A stretch of 64,000 nucleotides of DNA from an uncultured Muribaculaceae bacterium. Lineage in GTDB: Bacteria > Bacteroidota > Bacteroidia > Bacteroidales > Muribaculaceae. Positions 60,159 through 64,000 of the stretch are shown piece after piece (position 1 is the first letter of the stretch; each line of letters starts with the position of its first letter). Both the position numbers and the translations under genes were made by a program. The notes under the pieces were generated by a model, which saw nothing but the letters and a program-made list of their open reading frames with translations, did no database searches and was not told where the DNA came from. The stretch lies in the NCBI GenBank assembly GCA_910577315.1, contig CAJTME010000007.1, positions 62,001-126,000 on the forward strand, given 5' to 3'.

Positions 60159-61087
60159 AACGCGCCGCACTCCTAATCATTAACGCCGCGATATGCGGGG
60201 CGCTCTCGGGATGCTTCACCGGCATCGAGAGCACCCCGCGCATCACGCCGTCTGACGTGAGCCACGCCGGCGTGCGCACCACTTCCGAACAGGCATTCGC
60301 GGCAACACTCATCCCCGAGGCTCCACGCGCATGGATGCCCGGAAAGCAATGGCAGGTGGCCGACACCCGCATCGCCATGATTTTCACCGCATCATCGGGC
60401 AGCTGCGACTCACTTGTCGGGCGCACCATCACCTACGCATCCGAGCGCCGCGTCCCGTCTGTCACCGGTGTCGACGCCATCGAACTTGCCTTCACCGGCC
60501 CCGACGGACAATCGCTATACTACCGCCCCGACCTCCCCGCCGACGACTGGGACGACCGCGCCTCGCTCGCAATTCCGTTTGCGATTGAACTGTCGCCCGT
60601 GGCCAAGGCCGACTCGCTGATGCGTGGCAACACCTATTACATAACCACCCCGCTCTGGCGCGATGCGACAGGCTCGCCGGCCACGGGGCTGCGCCATATC
60701 GCCGTGCGTGTCGACAGCGTCACTCCGGGCACCGAACGCTATCCCCTGAAAGTGGCGTTCACCCCGGTTTCCGAACCAGATGCAAAATCGAAATTCATCT
60801 TGATGACCTACGGCACCTCAGCCTCGGCCACGCGCAACTTCGACCGCCTGTTTTCGTTCACCGACCCGCGCCGTTCCTACCCCCGTATAACCGACGCGAC
60901 GTGGCAGAAGATTATCCGCTCGCAAGTCGAGGCCGGCATGACCCGCGACGAATGTCGCCTGGCCCTCGGCGCGCCCGACCACATCGACCGCGGCGCAACA
61001 CCCGGCGCACAGCTCGAACGCTGGACCTACGACAACGGCGTGTACCTCATATTTGAAGACGGAATCCTCGAACGCTGGCGAAAATGA
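60155..61087 (+). CDS. Lipoprotein with C-terminal BamE-like domain
   Basis: The 310-residue protein starts at a GTG that overlaps the peptidase stop. It has a lipobox (CGALSGC, Cys about residue 20). Residues 40-230 form a beta-rich region I do not recognise. The last 70 residues (IIRSQVEAGMTRDECRLALG, then APDHIDRG and YDNGVYLIFEDGILERW) resemble the SmpA/OmlA (BamE) fold. Full BamE is about 110 residues, so this is a larger protein that borrows the domain, and a role in barrel assembly should not be assumed. Its stop overlaps the next gene as ATGA. Confidence 0.78.
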   Translation: MKRAALLIINAAICGALSGCFTGIESTPRITPSDVSHAGVRTTSEQAFAATLIPEAPRAWMPGKQWQVADTRIAMIFTASSGSCDSLVGRTITYASERRVPSVTGVDAIELAFTGPDGQSLYYRPDLPADDWDDRASLAIPFAIELSPVAKADSLMRGNTYYITTPLWRDATGSPATGLRHIAVRVDSVTPGTERYPLKVAFTPVSEPDAKSKFILMTYGTSASATRNFDRLFSFTDPRRSYPRITDATWQKIIRSQVEAGMTRDECRLALGAPDHIDRGATPGAQLERWTYDNGVYLIFEDGILERWRK

Positions 61088-61851
61088 AAATCACCTTCCT
61101 CGGAACAGGCACCTCGACTGGCATTCCTCAGATCGGATGCCGCTGCGCGACATGCACCTCGGCCGACCCGCGCGACAACCGCATGCGGGCTTCGGCCATC
61201 GTCACACTCGACTCAGGCGCGAACCTGCTGATAGACTGCGGTCCCGATTTCCGCTCGCAGATTCTACGCGCGGGCGCCCCGCCGCTCGAGGCACTGCTGA
61301 TTACCCACAGCCATTACGACCATGTCGGCGGAATCGACGACCTGCGTCCATACTGCCGCGATGGCCGGCATTTCCCCACCTTCTGCACTCCCGATGTGGC
61401 CCGCGACCTGCACGAGCGCAATCCCTGGTCGTTCGCCAAGCATCTCTATCCCGGCGTCCCCACCTTCGCCATCCACGAAATCAACCCCGACATCCCCTTT
61501 GAAATCGCCGGCCAGGAAATAATACCGTTGCCGGTGATGCACGCCAAGCTGCCGATACTCGGCTACCGCTTCGGCCCCTTGGCCTACATCACCGACTGCA
61601 AGACCATGCCCGCTGCCACCCTCGAAAAACTGCGCGGCGTCCACACCCTTGTGCTCAACGCCCTGCGCATATTGCCCCACCAATCCCACCTGTCGCTCGA
61701 CGAGGCCCTCGACATCATTAAGGCCGTCAATCCCCGGCGCGCCCTGCTCACCCACATGAGCCACGACATGGGACCGGCCGCAACGGTCGCCTTACCTGAC
61801 GGAGTGCAGTTTACCCACGACGGTCTCACGGTAGAAATCGACCGGCCGTGA
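61084..61851 (+). CDS. PhnP-like metallo-beta-lactamase-fold hydrolase
   Basis: The 255-residue protein carries the two-metal motif HSHYDH (His75, His77, Asp79, His80), with further ligand motifs PVMHAKLP and LTHMSHDMG downstream. The N-terminal GTGTSTGIPQIGCRCATC with its Cys triplet is typical of the PhnP-like branch, which includes cyclic phosphodiesterases. The true substrate here is unknown, since no phn genes are near. It is translationally coupled to the preceding lipoprotein gene. Confidence 0.9.
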   Translation: MKITFLGTGTSTGIPQIGCRCATCTSADPRDNRMRASAIVTLDSGANLLIDCGPDFRSQILRAGAPPLEALLITHSHYDHVGGIDDLRPYCRDGRHFPTFCTPDVARDLHERNPWSFAKHLYPGVPTFAIHEINPDIPFEIAGQEIIPLPVMHAKLPILGYRFGPLAYITDCKTMPAATLEKLRGVHTLVLNALRILPHQSHLSLDEALDIIKAVNPRRALLTHMSHDMGPAATVALPDGVQFTHDGLTVEIDRP

Positions 61852-61908
61852 ACCTTTTTCGGCACACGTTTGTTTACAAAGCATAATAAAACAAAATCAT
61901 TCGATATT

Positions 61909-62673
61909 ATGCGTGTAACTTATTTAGCCCACAGTGGTTTCATGGTCGAGACCGATGATGTTATAATGGTTTTCGACTATTTCCGCGACCCGTCCCATTC
62001 CGTAGTGAAAAAGCTGGAGGAACGTAAGGACGTGCCCGTCGTGTTCTTCGTGACGCATCATCATAAAGATCATTACAATCCCGATATATTCAACCTTGCC
62101 CAGAACCACGAGCGCGTCTACGTGCTCTCCAACGACGTCGAGGCCCGCGACACCAATTCCCGCCTCGCCATCCAGGGCATGAGCGCCGGCGACGTTGTCG
62201 AGAACCTTCCCGGCGGCATCACCGTCAAAGCCTACCCCTCGACCGATGAAGGCGTCAGCTTCCTTGTCACCACCAAGGCCGGGCGCAAGGTGTTCCATGC
62301 CGGCGACCTCAACCTATGGCATTGGAACGAGGAAAACACTCCCAAAGCCGTTGCCGAGGCAACCGCCGCATTCACCAAGGCCGTCAACCGCATCGCCGAG
62401 GAAAATCCCTCGATCGACACAGTGATGTTCCCTGTCGACGTACGTCAGGGCAAGGACTTCGCCCTCGGCGCCACCCGCTTCATGGAGGCCATCAAGGTGA
62501 AGGACTTCTTCCCCATGCACTTCGACGGTTCCGCATCAGTGGCCTGCGACTTCGGCGTCTACCCCTTCCACAACGCCGTCAACACCACTTTCCACTGCCT
62601 AAAGGATCCAGGTGAGTCAATCCAACTCAACGGCCCCACTTCCCCCAACAGCAAAATATACACATTCTTCTAA
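61909..62673 (+). CDS. Metallo-beta-lactamase-fold hydrolase (UlaG-like)
   Basis: The protein of about 254 residues begins MRVTYLAHSGFMVETDD at the ATG at 61909, which matches the usual start of this family. The frame is open upstream to a TTG at 61870, but that part looks noncoding. Metal ligands appear in THHHKDH (residues 49-55), FHAGDLNLWHW and MHFDG. The family resembles UlaG-like lactonases, but the substrate cannot be named. It lies 57 bases after the PhnP-like gene on the same strand, so the two may be co-transcribed. Confidence 0.88.
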   Translation: MRVTYLAHSGFMVETDDVIMVFDYFRDPSHSVVKKLEERKDVPVVFFVTHHHKDHYNPDIFNLAQNHERVYVLSNDVEARDTNSRLAIQGMSAGDVVENLPGGITVKAYPSTDEGVSFLVTTKAGRKVFHAGDLNLWHWNEENTPKAVAEATAAFTKAVNRIAEENPSIDTVMFPVDVRQGKDFALGATRFMEAIKVKDFFPMHFDGSASVACDFGVYPFHNAVNTTFHCLKDPGESIQLNGPTSPNSKIYTFF

Positions 62674-62712
62674 AAGAATTTGCCGTAACAATCCATACTT
62701 ACTTTCCACACC

Positions 62713-62740
62713 AAGCCCCGCCCCACCGCGAGGCTTTTTT
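62713..62740 (+). terminator. Weak intrinsic terminator
   Basis: AAGCC at 62713-62717 pairs with GGCTT at 62732-62736 over a C-rich loop and is followed by a T run. The stem is short. Confidence 0.5.
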
Positions 62741-62750
62741 AATGCAGTCA

Positions 62751-62782
62751 TTTGGCAAATCCCATGATTTTATTTACCTTTG
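62751..62782 (+). promoter_or_regulatory. Consensus promoter of the small exported protein
   Basis: TTTG at 62751-62754 is followed after 20 bases by TACCTTTG at 62775-62782, a full match. Confidence 0.87.
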
Positions 62783-62800
62783 CAAAGGACTGAAATTTGT

Positions 62801-63154
62801 ATGGTTATGAGGAAATGTCTGCTTTTTCTATTATTGTCGGCGGCATGCACCGGTGCATGGGGACAGGAAGCAATCGTGCCGTCTGACTGGCAGCCCGGAG
62901 GCATCGGGGAAATAAGTCTGCCCCGACCTGGCGAATATGTGGCCAAAATCTTCTCGACCCGAAATGAGACACCTGCCACCGCCACCGAATCGATTGTAGT
63001 GAAAGCTGTAGCAACACATGCCTCCCCGCGGCTTCAATACTCCGCAAATTCTTATGGCGCCACATGGCTGCAAAATCTCGGTTTTATTGCCTTGGCCGTG
63101 ACTAAGGCCATGGTCTATCCCTATGCCCCCGATGGATACAATCCCGACGATTAA
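62801..63154 (+). CDS. Small exported protein of unknown function
   Basis: The product starts at the ATG at 62801 or 62807. The open frame before it contains the promoter, so it cannot be the start. A signal peptide (CLLFLLLSAACTGAWG-QE) is followed by about 95 residues with no known motif: an acidic, proline-containing beta-like stretch, then ATWLQNLGFIALAVTKAMVY, a hydrophobic segment near the C-terminus, and the end YAPDGYNPDD. It directly precedes the sigma-factor gene, and may share its transcript, since only 67 bases separate them. Confidence 0.72.
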   Translation: MVMRKCLLFLLLSAACTGAWGQEAIVPSDWQPGGIGEISLPRPGEYVAKIFSTRNETPATATESIVVKAVATHASPRLQYSANSYGATWLQNLGFIALAVTKAMVYPYAPDGYNPDD

Positions 63155-63221
63155 TTTTTAACACTTAATTTTCGTCGTTTCGCACATTGCATCCGTCTTA
63201 TGGGAAAAGACAGATAAAAAA

Positions 63222-63716
63222 GTGAAGACAACGAAGACAAGACGCGAAGTGATACAGGCGGTCGAGGACAATCTCGACTACCTCGTGCGCTTCGCGTTTT
63301 TCCGTGTCGGCAACCGTCAGGATGCCGAAGACATTGTACACTCGGCAATCGAACGACTGCTGACACGCGACAAAATCATGACAAAAACCGGCACTGCCCG
63401 CATGTACCTGTTCCGCACCGTCAACAATGCCTGTCTTGATTTTCTGCGGAGACAACGCCCTACCCAGTCGGCCGACGGACTCGACTTCGCCGACACCTCT
63501 GACGAAGATGCCGATTTGCGCGAGGAGGCCCGCCGCATAAACACCCTGCTCGACCGCCTCCCCGGCCGCGAGTCGGAAGTGATAAGGATGAGGGTGGTCG
63601 ATGAACTGCAGTTTGTCGAGATTGCCGACATACTCTCCATTCCAGCCACCACCGCCAAATCCCGCTTCAAATCGGGCATGGACAGATTACGAACCCTCTA
63701 CAACCGACAGCCATGA
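63222..63716 (+). CDS. ECF-type RNA polymerase sigma factor
   Basis: The 164-residue protein has sigma region 2 (about 12-80: LDYLVRFAFFRVGNRQDAED, then MYLFRTVNNACLDFLRR) and region 4 (about 105-160: RLPGRESEVIRMRVVDELQF, then IADILSIPATTAKSRFKSGM). The start is GTG at 63222. It overlaps the next gene as ATGA, the usual arrangement of a sigma factor with its membrane-bound anti-sigma. Which genes it controls cannot be read here. Confidence 0.93.
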   Translation: MKTTKTRREVIQAVEDNLDYLVRFAFFRVGNRQDAEDIVHSAIERLLTRDKIMTKTGTARMYLFRTVNNACLDFLRRQRPTQSADGLDFADTSDEDADLREEARRINTLLDRLPGRESEVIRMRVVDELQFVEIADILSIPATTAKSRFKSGMDRLRTLYNRQP

Positions 63717-64000
63717 AAGAAAACGACGAAAACAACATTTACGGCGAGCTTTACGAAATGCTCACCCCCCGACGCGAAATCAAGGCCTCGGCCGACCTGC
63801 GCCGCCGCATTGCGGACACCGTCGACCGTCGTGAGGCTGTCGGTCGCCGCTCTATATGGTTCAAGGCCCTTATTCCGGCTGCCGCGGCAGCCGCGGTAGT
63901 GGTTCTTCTTCTGATACCGACAGGCATGTCGGCGAAAGAACTGCTGACATCGGCTCTCGACGCCATCCGCAACGAGCGTTCGGTCAGCGTGGAACTCGAC
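63713..64000 (+). CDS. Probable anti-sigma factor (3' end outside window)
   Basis: The first 96 codons are present and the frame is open at the window edge. A charged cytoplasmic segment (about 1-48, with ASADLRRRIADTVDRRE) is followed by one membrane helix (about 50-70, ALIPAAAAAAVVVLLLIP) and the start of a periplasmic domain (SAKELLTSALDAIRNERS). The ATGA overlap with the sigma gene and this topology support an anti-sigma role, but no zinc-binding HxxxCxxC motif is visible, so it is not the ZAS type. Confidence 0.75.
   Translation, partial: MKENDENNIYGELYEMLTPRREIKASADLRRRIADTVDRREAVGRRSIWFKALIPAAAAAAVVVLLLIPTGMSAKELLTSALDAIRNERSVSVELD

Overview
The window looks like a chromosome segment of a GC-rich member of the Bacteroidales, most likely Muribaculaceae or a close relative. 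This is an inference from several signs. Many genes are preceded by the Bacteroidota promoter (TTTG or TTG, 19-20 bases, then TAnnTTTG) and have no clear Shine-Dalgarno site. TonB-type outer-membrane barrels, type IX-style C-terminal sorting tails, DUF3244 and DUF4293 proteins and a TPR/HTH membrane regulator are all present. No rRNA, tRNA, CRISPR array or insertion sequence was seen.

Layout: 1-3.8 kb holds the 3' end of an unknown gene and, on the minus strand, aspS, a short Nif3-like gene and a zinc-ribbon coiled-coil gene. 4.0-6.2 kb is a TonB-receptor-like barrel. 6.2-10.6 kb is an accessory block with a sorting-tail protein, a gingipain-type C25 cysteine protease and a sorting-tail protein with an S74-like domain; the last two are distinctly AT-rich. 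10.8-14.4 kb carries clpB, a lipoprotein and a small unknown gene.

14.4-30.3 kb, all on the minus strand, is the most interesting part: a candidate radical-SAM RiPP (modified peptide) locus. In transcription order it has a TPR membrane regulator, a DUF3244 protein, an outer-membrane barrel, a 77-residue double-glycine precursor with six cysteines in a 16-residue repeat, a SPASM radical-SAM maturase, three further barrels that share a C-terminal tail, a C39-peptidase ABC exporter, and a 53-residue stub that resembles only the N-terminus of a HlyD adaptor. Two near-identical promoter-leader cassettes of about 178 bp drive the two halves: precursor/maturase/barrel, and barrel/barrel/exporter/stub. 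I infer that the maturase modifies the precursor, the C39 exporter removes the leader at Gly-Gly and moves the core across the inner membrane, and the barrels handle outer-membrane passage, uptake or immunity.

30.4-30.5 kb is rpmH (L34). 30.6-35.7 kb is a minus-strand operon: LysE-type transporter, CBM9-like protein, transglutaminase-like protein, SH3-NlpC/P60 peptidase and Tat-exported dipeptide epimerase. It suggests breakdown and use of peptidoglycan peptides. Catalase, uvrA, a DUF4293 membrane protein and a TetR-TPR pair follow. 44.0-47.6 kb has dacB, an unknown acidic protein, rsmI and a coiled-coil lipoprotein. 47.8-55.0 kb is purH and the complete rod-shape set mreB-mreC-mreD-PBP2-rodA. 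55-64 kb holds a secreted GH13 alpha-amylase, a prolyl oligopeptidase, a BamE-like lipoprotein, two metallo-beta-lactamase-fold hydrolases, a small exported protein, and an ECF sigma factor overlapping a membrane protein (likely anti-sigma) cut by the window edge.

All calls come from reading the sequence and from recalled family knowledge; no database search was run.
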